Shown one piece after another: positions 35,701 through 44,603 of a stretch of 64,000 nt of DNA. The DNA is from Sphingorhabdus sp. EL138 (GTDB lineage: Bacteria > Pseudomonadota > Alphaproteobacteria > Sphingomonadales > Sphingomonadaceae), in the NCBI RefSeq assembly GCF_900258045.1, contig NZ_OGVD01000004.1, forward strand, positions 62,001 to 126,000, read 5' to 3'. Under the pieces are notes generated by a model. It was not told where the DNA came from. It ran no database searches and saw only the letters and a program-made list of their open reading frames with translations. Made by a program: the position numbers and the translations under genes. Within the stretch, counting starts at the first letter, position 1. The number at the start of each line of letters is the position of its first letter.

Positions 35701-38700
35701 CTGGGCGATGGCGCGACTGCATTTGACAATGGCACGATTGCAATTGGCCAAGGCGCGGCGGCTGGTGATGCTGATGCTGCGACAACAACGGCACCAAATG
35801 CGATCGCAATAGGTACCGGTGCCCGTGCTTTCGGCTCTACCGCCCTGGGCACCGGTGCATTGGCAGCCGGTGGCGGAACGGCCGTAGGTGACGGCGCGCT
35901 GGCGGGTGTCGTTGGCGGTGCCCCTGATGGGACGAATAACAACAATGCTTTTGGCAACACAGCTGTTGCCACAGGTGGAAACGCGACAGCGATCGGTTTT
36001 GGTGCATCTGCTAGCACCAATGTCGGCGATGTTGCGCTGGGTGCGGGGTCGGTCACCGGCGCTGTCGGCGGTGCGGCTTACGGTACACAAACCGCCGCTC
36101 CTGCTAGCGTGGTCGCCGTCGGTGACCGCCGCATTCAAGGCGTATCGGGCGGCGTAAACGCCACCGATGCGGTCAATGTTGCGCAGCTTTCGGATCAGGC
36201 GGATCAGCTTGATGCGCTGATAGGCAGTAACAATCTAATTGATGCCAATGGTAATCTTACAAATGGCACGGTCGCGACGGTAGGTGGTACCGCTTACACA
36301 ACGGTTCAAGAGGCAATAGAAGCCACAGCAGGGTTAGCGAGCGCGGGAGGTGATTTCGTTACGAGCAACGTTTCAGCCACAGTCGCACCCTTGGCCTCCG
36401 GAGATAAGGCGTCTGCTGGCGGTGATTCTGCGGTGGCTTCGGGCGACCTATCGCTTGCATTGGGGAATATTGCTAACGCTTCTGGTGTCGCTTCTGTTGC
36501 ACTCGGTAATCGATCAAGCGCAGCGGCTGATACTACAATCGCCATTGGCTCTGTCGCCAGTGCTACCGGCGTAAATGGCATAGCAATCGGCCAAGGCGCA
36601 AATTCCACTAATGGCGTAGCGCTGGGTGCTTCTGCAATGTCCACTGGCGACAGCGCTGTATCTTTGGGAAGCAATTCGGTAGCCAGCGCCCTAAGTGCCA
36701 CTGCATTGGGGGAGAATGCCGGTGCAACCGCCGACTTTGGTATCGCTCTGGGTAATGGCGCGAGGGCAACCGAGTTGTTTAGCGTTGCTATTGGTGCCGG
36801 CTCGGTAACTCAAGCATCCGCTAACAATGCTTATGGAACCGGGAGCGGTACGCCAGCAAGTGGTGTTGTAGCATTCGGTGACCGCCGGCTTCAAGGTGTC
36901 GCCGCCGGTGCCGAGGCTGATGAAGCGGTGAATGTGGCGCAACTTTCTGATCAGGCAGATCAGTTTGACGCGCTGTTGGGGGCGGCTGACCTGATTGATG
37001 CCGCTGGCAACGCGACGGGCGCAACCATTGCGACCGTTGGTACGGTTGCGCAAACCAATGTTGGCGGCGCGCTCAATGCGCAAGACACGATTGTCACGAA
37101 CCAGGGTAATACTACCGCCTCTGTTTTGGGCGGTACAAGTGCCTACAACGCGGCGACTGGTGCAGTGACGGGCGGCTTTACCTATGACAGCAATGCTCAA
37201 ACAACTGTTCAGGCTGTGTTTGACGAGATTTCCACAGACATCACCAACATTAACAACGGCGGTGCGGGATTGGTACGGCAGGCAACGCCCGGTGCACCGA
37301 TTACGGTTGCAGCGGCAAATAATGGTACAGAGGTACAATTTGATGGTACCGCCGGTACACGCGTGTTGTCAGGCGTATCTGATGGTGCGGTAACGGCAGC
37401 CTCAGATGAAGCGATTAACGGATCGCAGCTTGCCAGTGTGACCAATAACATCGATGCCTTGGTTGGTAGCGGCAATGTGCTGGCTGGAACTCTGCCAAGC
37501 TTCACAACACCCAATGGTGGTACCGCCGATGATGTGACCGAGGCTTTTCAGGAAGTCACGACGCAGGTTGACACGAACACGACCAATATTACGAACATAA
37601 ACAACGGTAATGTCGGACTCGTTCGGCAGGCCGGTGTTCCAGGCGCAGGCAACGCGGCGGCGATCACCGTGGGTGCTCAGACCAACGGTACAGTGGCTGA
37701 CTTCACCAATCTGGCGGGCAATGAACGCAGGTTGACTGGTGTGGCAGACGGGATAATCTCTGCAACATCAACCGATGCTATCAACGCTCGCCAGCTCATC
37801 GCGGCAAGCAATCTGGCTGACACCTTGATCGGGCAGAATTACTTCAACGACGATGGTTCGACCAATGCGATTAGCTTTGCAACACCCAATGGTGGCACTG
37901 CGAACAATATCACTGACGCGTTTCAGGAGGTGACGACCGGGGTCGATACCAACACAACCAATATTACGAACATAACCAATGGCGCGACCGGTGCCTTCCG
38001 TGCTGAGAATGCGGCGGTGGACGCCGATCCATCGAACACGGGCACCGATTCAGTGGCTGGTGGTTTCGGAGCGCAGGCCAATGCTCTTCAAGCAACTGCG
38101 GTCGGTAATGATAGCCGTGCCAATGCGGAGAATGCAGCTGCATTCGGCTTCAACGCTCGTGCCTTTGCCAATCGGTCGACAGCCATTGGTGCGAACTCGC
38201 AAATCTTTGGTGAAAACGGTTCTGCTTTTGGCTTTGACGCCCAATCCAATGGACCTAATTCGACAGCTTTAGGTTCGTCTTCGCGGGCGCTGGGCGAAAA
38301 CTCTGTCGCAACTGGTACTGGTGCACAATCGGTTGGAACCAATGCCACCGCGTTAGGTACGCAAAGCCGTGCCAATGACACAAATGCAGTGGCAATCGGT
38401 TTCGGGACACAGGCTAATGCGGTTGATGCGACCGGAGTAGGTACGCAAAGCCGTGCCAATGGACTTCGGGCTACAGCGTTGGGTGCAACGGCAACGGCCA
38501 ATGCGGAAGACGCCACAGCGATTGGCTTCGGTTCGACAGCTGGCGCTGACAATGTCGCGCTGGGTGCCGGTTCGGACGCTACTGCGGTTGCCACCAGCAC
38601 TGCAGACTTTACCGGTGTCAACGGTACAGTCTTTGGGCCTTTTGCCGGTGGTACGGCAGCCGGGCTTGTATCGGTCGGCAGCGCGGGTAATGAGCGCGTG

Positions 38701-41280
38701 ATTGCTAATGTCGCGGCGGGCAGTGTTGCAGCATCGTCAACTGATGCGGTCAACGGTTCGCAGCTATTTGCTGTGGCTGAGATTGTCGATCAGGTCGCAA
38801 CTGGTACGACCGGTGCTTTCCAATCGGAAAATGCGGCATCGGATGCTGATCCATCTAATGCGGGTACGGACGCTGTGGCAGGCGGCTTTGGTTCGCAAGC
38901 CAATGCTTCGCAGGCAACAGCAATCGGTAATGATGCGTTGGCCAATGGCAGCAATGCGACGGCTCTCGGTTTTGGTGCACAGGCCAGTGCTGCCAATGCG
39001 GCTGCCATCGGGTCTGATGCAAGGGCCAATGCGGCAAACGCCACGGCATTGGGTTTCCGCGCTTCGGCGACCAATGTGGGTGATGTAGCACTTGGTTTTG
39101 GTACGATAACATCTGCCTCAACAGATGCTGCCTATGCCACGGCAACAGCGGCTCCTGCTAACGGCGTAGTAGGTGTGGGAAATCGCAGAATCCAGGGCGT
39201 GGCAGCCGGGGCTGAAGCTGATGAAGCCGTGAATGTTGCGCAGCTGAACGCTGTTGCGCAGGCTGGCGCAACGGCCTTTGGCGGCGGTGCAGCGGTTGAT
39301 CCTGTTACCGGTGCCTTTACGGCTCCGACCTATACGGTTGGTACCGCAAACTATGATAATGTTGGCGCGGCAATTGCGGCGCAGGACAACATCACCACTA
39401 TGCAAGGTAATACAACGGCGTCCACATTGGGCGGCACGAGTGCTTATGATCCGGCAACGGGTGTAGTGTCGGGTGGTTTCACCTATGATGCGGCTCCACA
39501 GACGACCGTACAGTCGGTGTTTGATGAAATCGATGCTGATATTACCAATATTACCAACGGTAATGTCGGACTGGTTCAGCAAGCCGGTGTTCCCGGTGCC
39601 GCCAATGTCGCTCCTATCACGGTAGGTGCAACAACCAATGGCACCGAGGTGCTGTTCAGTAACCTTGCTGGTGCTAATCGTAGGCTAATTGGTGTGGCCA
39701 ATGGTGCGGTGACGGCATCGTCCAACGAAGCGCTAAATGGTTCACAGCTCTTTGGTGTGACAACCAATATTGATGCTCTGGTGGGTAGTGGTGATGTGCT
39801 GGCAGGAACTTTGCCATCGTTCACAACGCCTAGTGGCGGAACTGCTGACAACGTGACCGACGCATTTCAAGAGGTGACGGACCAGGTCGATATCAACACA
39901 ACCAATATCGCAAACAACACAACTAATATAACAAATCTCGACAATCGGGTGACCACGAACGAGACGAATATTGCGAATAATCGTACGGATATCGATCAGA
40001 ACAGGACGGATATTGACAACCTCGACAACCGCGTGACGGTGAACGAGACGAATATCGCAAACAACCGTACTGATATCGATACGAACACAACCAACATCGC
40101 AAACAACCGTACCGATATCGATACGAACACAACCAACATTGCGGGCAACCGTACCGATATTGATACAAATACGACCAATATTGCCGACAACCGGACCGAT
40201 ATTGACAGCAATACGACCGCGATCACGAATATCAATAATGGCGGTGGTATTAAATATTTCCGGGCTGACAATACGGATCCGGCCGACGCTGTTGCGTCGG
40301 GAGAAAATTCGGTAGCTGTGGGCCAGAATGCCCAAGCGCTTGGTACAGACTCCGCTGCCTTCGGTCACAATGCCTCTGCGCAGGGTGACAATACGACGGC
40401 TGTAGGTGCCGGGGCGACCGCCTTTGCCTCAACTGCCGTGGGGGCAGGGTCAGCTGCGGCTGGAGGCGGTACGGCCGTGGGTGACAATTCTCGCGCCGGT
40501 GTTGACGCAAACAACATGCCCGACGGTACCAGCAACAATAATGCCTTTGGTAATGAATCGGTTGCGACTGGCGGCAATGCAACAGCGCTTGGTTACAACA
40601 CGCAGGCTACCGGGGAAAACTCTACTGCTGTGGGTAATGGTGCTCAGGCAACATTTTCCAATTCCACGGCGGTCGGTGCAGGCGCTCAAACCCGGATGGT
40701 CGATCAAGTGGTGCTGGGCACGGCAACATCTACCATCACTGCTCAAGGCGTATTGCAAAACGGTGACGTAACCAGCGATCGGATCGTCAGTATCAATGCT
40801 GAAGGTGATATGCGTTCGGTTACTGTTGCTGATCTTACCGGGCAAGTGGCGGGTAACATTACGGTTGTTGGAGGGTCTGACACCAATGTGAACGGTCCCA
40901 ATGTCATCAACATAAGGGATGGTTCTATCACTTCAGTCGATATTGCTGACGGCGCTATCAATACCCGAAACATCGCTGACGGTGCTGTGACTTACAACAA
41001 GCTTGGTGCTGATGTCCGGAACCGTTTCAACGAACTGAACGACAGGGATAACCGAAACACCGCTGGTGTTGCGCTGGCCACTGCAATTGCCAACATCCCT
41101 CAACTTTCTGAGGAAGGTAAATTCTCAATCGGCGGTGCCTTCGGCGCGTTTAACGGCGAAGGCGGCTGGGCATTTGGTGCTAATGGCCGGTTTAGTGAGA
41201 ATGTCGTCGGACGGACCAGTGTCGGTATTACATCACAGGGTGATGTGGCCGTCGGTGCCGGAATAGCGATGGAATTCTAA
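32746..41280 (+). CDS. Giant trimeric autotransporter adhesin (YadA-like)
   Basis: A 2844-residue protein. Start GTG at 32746 follows GGGAGA. An extended N-terminal signal (hydrophobic part about 46-75) is followed by long YadA-type head repeats (AxAxG, xxSxAxG pattern such as SLALGNAAQATTG). About eleven neck motifs of the type TDAVNVAQL or DEAINGSQL lie between head blocks. A coiled-coil stalk of NTTNI/NRTDID units (coded by about 39880-40240), a last small head and a C-terminal YadA anchor (GVALATAIANIPQL to VGAGIAMEF) complete it. Three chains should form one fibre with a 12-strand barrel in the outer membrane. It is one uninterrupted frame, so probably functional. Function is attachment to surfaces or other cells. 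Confidence 0.95.
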   Translation: MTVSTIKSDDFGANDFRESIFHQSHGGRVVKVDGGAGSYAPSSRLFGSLFAGTSAAAMALSTMFAGTMLVVPTDTAMAGATCATVDDGSGSGGAGVPDDGAEADGDRSFACGTAATATGTEALALGHTAQASAENAVAIGRNAVASGFESLAIGRNVQAIGARSAAIGFDARAENAGTAIGTSARATGQASNALGRLAQATATRATAVGLLAEANAENAVALGQTSMATILDGTALGSTANASGTAGNVALGAAATNAAPVAATAYGVGGATVQTQVSVGGGAYPVRRITNVAPGADGNDAVNVSQLTDQVTVIDNLLSSGDLVDAAGNAVANPFTYEGARSDVQAVFDAIDTDIDALQAAGPGAGDFVSDQTAPYVAPVASGNNASAGGDGAVASGDSALALGNAAQATTGVAVAVGSSSMATGNLSTAVGAGSRAESEEAVAVGHQTVAFAENASAFGSNSGARRLGGTAIGASADAQNDFDVALGALSVTGVAGGVAYGTQAAAPGSVVSIGTAGNERRIQNLSGGVNATDAVNVAQLSDQADQIDALIGSNNLVDANGNLTNATVATVGGTNYTTVQSAIEAAAGLAGSGGGDFATSVVSTTVAAAASGDDASAGGDGAVASGVRSLALGAGATASANNSVALGSGSITAAIGGAAYGTGTAAPASVLAIGNRRIQGVSGGVNGTDAVNVAQLTDQADQIDALIGSNNLIDANGNRTNATVATVGGTAYTTVQEAIEAAAMTGGSGGGDFLSDPLSGGAPTVAAGTGASAGGEGAVASASRSLALGAFAEATSQAATAIGLRAEASGAFSIAAGFDSTASGDNAVAIGRDATATAAGDVALGQGSTTGAIGGLAYGTQAAAPASAFAIGNRRIQGVSGGVNATDAVNVAQLSDQADQIDALLGSNNLIDANGNQTGGTVATVGGTAYTTVQEAIEAAAMTGGSGGGDFTTDGTTGTAAQSNGADSSAGGNAAVATGDSALALGDGATAFDNGTIAIGQGAAAGDADAATTTAPNAIAIGTGARAFGSTALGTGALAAGGGTAVGDGALAGVVGGAPDGTNNNNAFGNTAVATGGNATAIGFGASASTNVGDVALGAGSVTGAVGGAAYGTQTAAPASVVAVGDRRIQGVSGGVNATDAVNVAQLSDQADQLDALIGSNNLIDANGNLTNGTVATVGGTAYTTVQEAIEATAGLASAGGDFVTSNVSATVAPLASGDKASAGGDSAVASGDLSLALGNIANASGVASVALGNRSSAAADTTIAIGSVASATGVNGIAIGQGANSTNGVALGASAMSTGDSAVSLGSNSVASALSATALGENAGATADFGIALGNGARATELFSVAIGAGSVTQASANNAYGTGSGTPASGVVAFGDRRLQGVAAGAEADEAVNVAQLSDQADQFDALLGAADLIDAAGNATGATIATVGTVAQTNVGGALNAQDTIVTNQGNTTASVLGGTSAYNAATGAVTGGFTYDSNAQTTVQAVFDEISTDITNINNGGAGLVRQATPGAPITVAAANNGTEVQFDGTAGTRVLSGVSDGAVTAASDEAINGSQLASVTNNIDALVGSGNVLAGTLPSFTTPNGGTADDVTEAFQEVTTQVDTNTTNITNINNGNVGLVRQAGVPGAGNAAAITVGAQTNGTVADFTNLAGNERRLTGVADGIISATSTDAINARQLIAASNLADTLIGQNYFNDDGSTNAISFATPNGGTANNITDAFQEVTTGVDTNTTNITNITNGATGAFRAENAAVDADPSNTGTDSVAGGFGAQANALQATAVGNDSRANAENAAAFGFNARAFANRSTAIGANSQIFGENGSAFGFDAQSNGPNSTALGSSSRALGENSVATGTGAQSVGTNATALGTQSRANDTNAVAIGFGTQANAVDATGVGTQSRANGLRATALGATATANAEDATAIGFGSTAGADNVALGAGSDATAVATSTADFTGVNGTVFGPFAGGTAAGLVSVGSAGNERVIANVAAGSVAASSTDAVNGSQLFAVAEIVDQVATGTTGAFQSENAASDADPSNAGTDAVAGGFGSQANASQATAIGNDALANGSNATALGFGAQASAANAAAIGSDARANAANATALGFRASATNVGDVALGFGTITSASTDAAYATATAAPANGVVGVGNRRIQGVAAGAEADEAVNVAQLNAVAQAGATAFGGGAAVDPVTGAFTAPTYTVGTANYDNVGAAIAAQDNITTMQGNTTASTLGGTSAYDPATGVVSGGFTYDAAPQTTVQSVFDEIDADITNITNGNVGLVQQAGVPGAANVAPITVGATTNGTEVLFSNLAGANRRLIGVANGAVTASSNEALNGSQLFGVTTNIDALVGSGDVLAGTLPSFTTPSGGTADNVTDAFQEVTDQVDINTTNIANNTTNITNLDNRVTTNETNIANNRTDIDQNRTDIDNLDNRVTVNETNIANNRTDIDTNTTNIANNRTDIDTNTTNIAGNRTDIDTNTTNIADNRTDIDSNTTAITNINNGGGIKYFRADNTDPADAVASGENSVAVGQNAQALGTDSAAFGHNASAQGDNTTAVGAGATAFASTAVGAGSAAAGGGTAVGDNSRAGVDANNMPDGTSNNNAFGNESVATGGNATALGYNTQATGENSTAVGNGAQATFSNSTAVGAGAQTRMVDQVVLGTATSTITAQGVLQNGDVTSDRIVSINAEGDMRSVTVADLTGQVAGNITVVGGSDTNVNGPNVINIRDGSITSVDIADGAINTRNIADGAVTYNKLGADVRNRFNELNDRDNRNTAGVALATAIANIPQLSEEGKFSIGGAFGAFNGEGGWAFGANGRFSENVVGRTSVGITSQGDVAVGAGIAMEF
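33640..36990 (+). repeat. Repeated head-neck blocks in the adhesin gene
   Basis: Blocks of about 500-750 bases end in the neck sequence around 33650, 34340, 34810, 35410, 36170 and 36910. The DNA after each neck (GATCAGGCGGATCAGATTGA and close variants) is highly conserved, so the blocks arose by duplication and could recombine to change fibre length. Confidence 0.8.
40057..40224 (+). repeat. Four 42-bp tandem repeats coding the adhesin stalk
   Basis: Units start at 40057, 40099, 40141 and 40183. Each codes for 14 residues (ANNRTDIDTNTTNI and variants), that is two heptads with Ile at core positions and Asn/Thr inside, as in trimeric coiled coils of this adhesin class. Confidence 0.88.
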
Positions 41281-41314
41281 TTGTAAATTCGATGAAAGAA
41301 AACAGAGTAAGACA

Positions 41315-41608
41315 ATGATCAAACCAGTCAAAAATACTCGCTATTGCATAGCCCTATCGGCCCTGATTACAGGGCTATGCATTACGGTCCAGGCGAACGC
41401 GCAAACATCTTCCAATGAAGATGCCCCTACACCCCAGACGCAATCGCCTGGACCGGCTATGTCGGCACTGATTGGTGCCGGCTTTGAGATTAAGGCAATG
41501 CAATATTTGCCTCAGTCGATGGTTTTCGTGCTCCAAAGGCAAACCCAAGCTTTTATTTGCGACACCGATCTTGCGGGTCGCAGTAAGCTTTGTATCCGGA
41601 TCGGGTAG
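41315..41608 (+). CDS. Small secreted protein of unknown function
   Basis: A 97-residue protein with a signal peptide ending VQANAQ, a short Pro/Gln/Thr-rich linker and a compact domain with two cysteines (FICDTDLAGRSKLC) likely to form a disulfide. No known function is recognised. It starts 34 bases after the adhesin stop and is followed within 16 bases by the IalB-like gene, so it probably belongs to the adhesin operon and might help export or fibre display; that is inference. Confidence 0.65.
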   Translation: MIKPVKNTRYCIALSALITGLCITVQANAQTSSNEDAPTPQTQSPGPAMSALIGAGFEIKAMQYLPQSMVFVLQRQTQAFICDTDLAGRSKLCIRIG

Positions 41609-41624
41609 GCAGCGCGTATTGGCC

Positions 41625-42101
41625 ATGATGATATCTCGGATCCTTGTGTTTGCTGTTCTGCTACTTGCCTTTCAGGCCATCCCCACTGCGGCGCAGCAAA
41701 CACTGCCATCGGATTGGCAAGTCTCATGTCGCAAAGGTGATTGCAACATGAGCAACACCATCAACAACGGTCAAGGGATAGTGACTAATCTGAATATCTA
41801 TATGGTCGGGCGCACACCAGTGTTGGAATATCTGATCCCGCTCGGCATGGGGCTTGAACGTGGCGTGGTTCTGCAAATTGATGGGCAGCAGGCGTTCCGG
41901 ACGAGCCTGCTAACCTGTCGTGCGAATGGATGCAGTGGTTTTGTGAAGTTGGAAAAACGATTGCTGGACCGCTTGCTGGGCGGCGGCGTACTTCGTGTTG
42001 CGTTTCAAAATTTTGCCGACAGAAAATATTATTCGTTCAATTTCGATCTACAGGATTTTGCCTCCCGATATACTGCTTTCCGGCAGGGATCGGCTAGATA
42101 G
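41625..42101 (+). CDS. Invasion-associated locus B (IalB)-like secreted protein
   Basis: A 158-residue protein. The open frame extends upstream, but a signal peptide starts at ATG 41625/41628 (MMISRILVFAVLLLAFQAIPTAAQ). The mature part has the IalB pattern: DWQVSCRKGDC, LEYLIPLGMGLERGVVLQID, and a cysteine pair TCRANGCSGFVKL. IalB proteins are periplasmic or outer-membrane-linked factors first described in Bartonella invasion; molecular action is unknown. Lying between an adhesin and an EAL protein supports a role in surface attachment. Confidence 0.75.
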   Translation: MMISRILVFAVLLLAFQAIPTAAQQTLPSDWQVSCRKGDCNMSNTINNGQGIVTNLNIYMVGRTPVLEYLIPLGMGLERGVVLQIDGQQAFRTSLLTCRANGCSGFVKLEKRLLDRLLGGGVLRVAFQNFADRKYYSFNFDLQDFASRYTAFRQGSAR

Positions 42102-42102
42102 A

Positions 42103-42912
42103 GTGAAGGAAGATCGGATCTTGAAGTTGACCGAAGCTTTTCAGGAATCCTATCAGCCGGTGGCAGTCTTGGATGATGACGCTATCTATAACCATTGCAG
42201 CGACATATTTTATCATGAGTGTTTAGCGGTGTTCCATGACGCCGATGGATCTGTCGTAGAAACCGACGAATATCTGAAGAACAATAATATAGCTCAAATC
42301 GGACAAAGATTTGATCAACACATCGTGGGAGTCGTTCTAGAACTGCTGGCCACCCCTGCTACGCCCGCTTTGGGTTGTAGTATTTCAGCACGTTCGTTTT
42401 TAAAAGATGGTTGGTGGAAAGAGCAACTCAATATGCTTGCTGGCCGTCCTGATATCGCGGGCCGACTGATACTGGAAATTCATGATGTTGAAGAATTCCG
42501 CAAAGCGCCATCAACTATGCTGTTGCTCAAAAAGCTGCGCAACGCCGGATGCCTCCTGGCGCTGGAGGATTTTGGCGTAGGGCATTCCTCTTTTCATGCG
42601 ATGATGACAATGGAACCCGATATCATCAAGATAAATAAGTCTTTCCTGTGGCGTGCAGATAGTGGCCTTCGTTATCGCGATACCTATCATCATCTGGTGG
42701 GTCTTGCCCGAACAATCGCTCCTATTGTGGTTGCAGAAGGTGTCGAATCTTACAGTCATCTCAAAGCGGCATTGAAAGCTGGGGCAACCCATGGACAAGG
42801 CAATGTGCTTGGTGTCGCGCAGGTTGCCCGCCCACAGCAATCAATAAGGTGGGACAAGGACAAACAAAAACAGCGTGATCTGTGTTTGAAAGCTTTGGGT
42901 GCAGAGGATTGA
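42103..42912 (+). CDS. EAL-domain protein with degenerate catalytic motifs
   Basis: The frame is open upstream inside the IalB gene; GTG at 42103 (one base after the IalB stop) is the likeliest start, TTG 42121 an alternative. The 269-residue product is one EAL domain. Counting from the GTG: ECL at 39-41 replaces EAL, GCSISAR (91-97) lacks the Asn of VNLS, LEIHD keeps Glu125, EDFGVG (155-160) replaces DDFGTG, while Lys176, Glu212 and Gln232 remain. Phosphodiesterase activity on cyclic di-GMP is therefore doubtful; a binding or signalling role is more likely. No membrane segment. Confidence 0.75.
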   Translation: MKEDRILKLTEAFQESYQPVAVLDDDAIYNHCSDIFYHECLAVFHDADGSVVETDEYLKNNNIAQIGQRFDQHIVGVVLELLATPATPALGCSISARSFLKDGWWKEQLNMLAGRPDIAGRLILEIHDVEEFRKAPSTMLLLKKLRNAGCLLALEDFGVGHSSFHAMMTMEPDIIKINKSFLWRADSGLRYRDTYHHLVGLARTIAPIVVAEGVESYSHLKAALKAGATHGQGNVLGVAQVARPQQSIRWDKDKQKQRDLCLKALGAED

Positions 42913-42916
42913 GATT

Positions 42917-43096
42917 ATGGTTGATTTATCACTGGATGTGAATCCAAAACCAAACAAATCGCAAACTCGTGACCTTACGTATGCGGATGATGTTGGCTCC
43001 GAATGGAGATTTAGCGTCCGGAAGAGCGCTGCAATAATATTTGTGAGTTCTCTGGCTCTTTGGGCCGTTCCGGTCGTTTTTTGGTTGCTGATGTAG
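42917..43096 (+). CDS. Small membrane-anchored protein of unknown function
   Basis: A 59-residue protein starting at ATG 42917, with AGAGGA ten bases upstream inside the end of the EAL gene. The N-terminal 37 residues are polar; the C-terminus is one membrane segment (IIFVSSLALWAVPVVFWLLM). This tail-anchor layout and its place four bases after the EAL gene suggest a partner of the EAL protein, but nothing more can be said. Confidence 0.5.
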   Translation: MVDLSLDVNPKPNKSQTRDLTYADDVGSEWRFSVRKSAAIIFVSSLALWAVPVVFWLLM

Positions 43097-43254
43097 GGCT
43101 ATTCAAAACGTATGCAACGTCAGCAAAAGTTAAAAAGATATTTGGGCAATAGTTAGGAAGGTTAGGATCGAGCAGGCCGGTGCTGACGAGTGATCAACAG
43201 GAGAGTGGTTCGATTCGATCGGCGTGGATGAAGGAGATTTCCTTGGCACATATA

Positions 43255-44196
43255 CTATTGCAGTCTCGGGCTTTGACCATTTTTGGAATCATCTCCAATG
43301 GACTGTTTGATAGAGTTTTTAATGATCTCGATCATGTTTCGTGCTGGAGCGGACAGGGGGCTACGGCGCCGATATGTTATGTAGGCTTGGCGCGGTTCAA
43401 ACAGCGAAGGATGGGATATTCCGATCAAAATGCCGTTTTTCTCTTCCAACGCAAAAATGTTATTGTTGAGCGCGCAGATGTAGTTGTCTTGTGTAATCAT
43501 TGCTTTGGTGAGAGTGTCAGAGCTGGTTTCCGCAGCTATTTTGGGTGGCTCCAACCCGGCCATCAGAAAGGCGCTGCTGATTTTCTTCCAGTTACCAAGA
43601 CCGCGTGTGACGATCCATGGATATTCTGCAAGCTGTTCAAGACTGATGTGATCGGTCTCGCTGAGGGGGTGATCCCTGCGTATCACTAGTCGTTGTTCAT
43701 GCTTATACATTAACTCTATGCTGGTTAGCTCGCTATGCAACAATTGTGCAGGCGGTAGCGAAACAATAAAATCAAACTCGCCGCGCTCTAATGCCGGAAA
43801 CAGGTTCGGGGACAGCCCGTGGTCAATGTTGATATGGACATCGGGCCAGCGTCTGCGAAACAGATATAGTGCTTCGGGTAATATTTTGGGCATGAATGGA
43901 GGAGCTCCGCCTATCATCAACTGCCCTTTGTGTGAGTCTCGCAGTGCTTCGACTTCTCCCTGTATCAGGCGACTTTCTGTCAGCAGCAGTTTTGCACGCT
44001 GTTCAATCGCCTGTGCATATTTGGTTGGTTCAGCCCCATGGCGACCGCGTTCGAACAGTTTTACATCCAGATGGTCCTCAAGCTTTTTGATATTTTTGCT
44101 AATGGCCGGTTGTGAGATGCCCACTAAGTCAGCAGCCCTCGCAAAGTTGCGAGAATCCATGACAGCCAGAAAGACCTGAAGACGTGAAAGTTCCAT
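43255..44196 (-). CDS. LysR-family transcriptional regulator (copy 2)
   Basis: A 313-residue LysR protein with HTH (FARAADLVGISQPAISKNIKKLEDHLDVKLFERGRHG) and an effector-binding domain. It is a close paralogue of the gene at 31126-32040 and is nine residues longer, ending NGQSPRLQ. The promoter side also matches copy 1 for about 20 bases (CCATTGGTTACC, then GTCAATC). It is divergent from the MalT-like regulator with 407 bases between, and convergent with the adhesin operon. Confidence 0.85.
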   Translation of the reverse strand: MELSRLQVFLAVMDSRNFARAADLVGISQPAISKNIKKLEDHLDVKLFERGRHGAEPTKYAQAIEQRAKLLLTESRLIQGEVEALRDSHKGQLMIGGAPPFMPKILPEALYLFRRRWPDVHINIDHGLSPNLFPALERGEFDFIVSLPPAQLLHSELTSIELMYKHEQRLVIRRDHPLSETDHISLEQLAEYPWIVTRGLGNWKKISSAFLMAGLEPPKIAAETSSDTLTKAMITQDNYICALNNNIFALEEKNGILIGISHPSLFEPRQAYITYRRRSPLSAPARNMIEIIKNSIKQSIGDDSKNGQSPRLQ

Positions 44197-44603
44197 TGGT
44201 TACCCGTCAATCCCGATTTCGTTCCGGTCTTTTCCGATGCGTACGGAAAAAATGCAAAGCTCATTACGGGTAGTTTCTGAAGGAAATAGGGTAGGTATGG
44301 TTAGGTTATAACTTCTAAAGGAGCCAATGCATTAGTGTAACGGACAAGTGATGAAGCCGGTTCGATTTCCCCTCTTGTTAATGCAAGATACACAAATATA
44401 ATGGAATTTACATTACTCATCCCGAGCGTTCAATCTGGCCTGTTAGAGTATTTTGGATCAATCCAATTTTATGACTGAACGCGTCTGTTACATATTCGCT
44501 GTCGCATGACTGCAAAAATCAAAATGCGATTTCAACTATGGCGGGACGGCTAAATGGCAGTGGCCGAGAAATAGGAACGTTACAAAGAGATTGCGATAGC
44601 TAA
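44197..44603. promoter_or_regulatory. Regulatory gap between LysR copy 2 and the MalT-like regulator
   Basis: 407 bases without a supported gene. Inverted repeats: TTTTCCG/CGGAAAA (44230-44250, 7-base spacer) and TTGGATCAATCCAA (44453-44466). ACGGGTAGTT at 44266-44275 is found again at 47504-47513 before the pepsin-like gene. The sequence is A+T rich and should hold divergent promoters. Confidence 0.4.

Noticed and set aside
35206-36138. 310-codon and other long minus-strand frames inside the adhesin gene
   Set aside because: They arise from the repetitive, G+C rich coding sequence of the adhesin and show only Arg/Cys/Thr repeats.
40057-40224. Regular 42-bp repeats as a CRISPR-like array
   Set aside because: No unique spacers; the repeats are in frame and code for the coiled-coil stalk of the adhesin.
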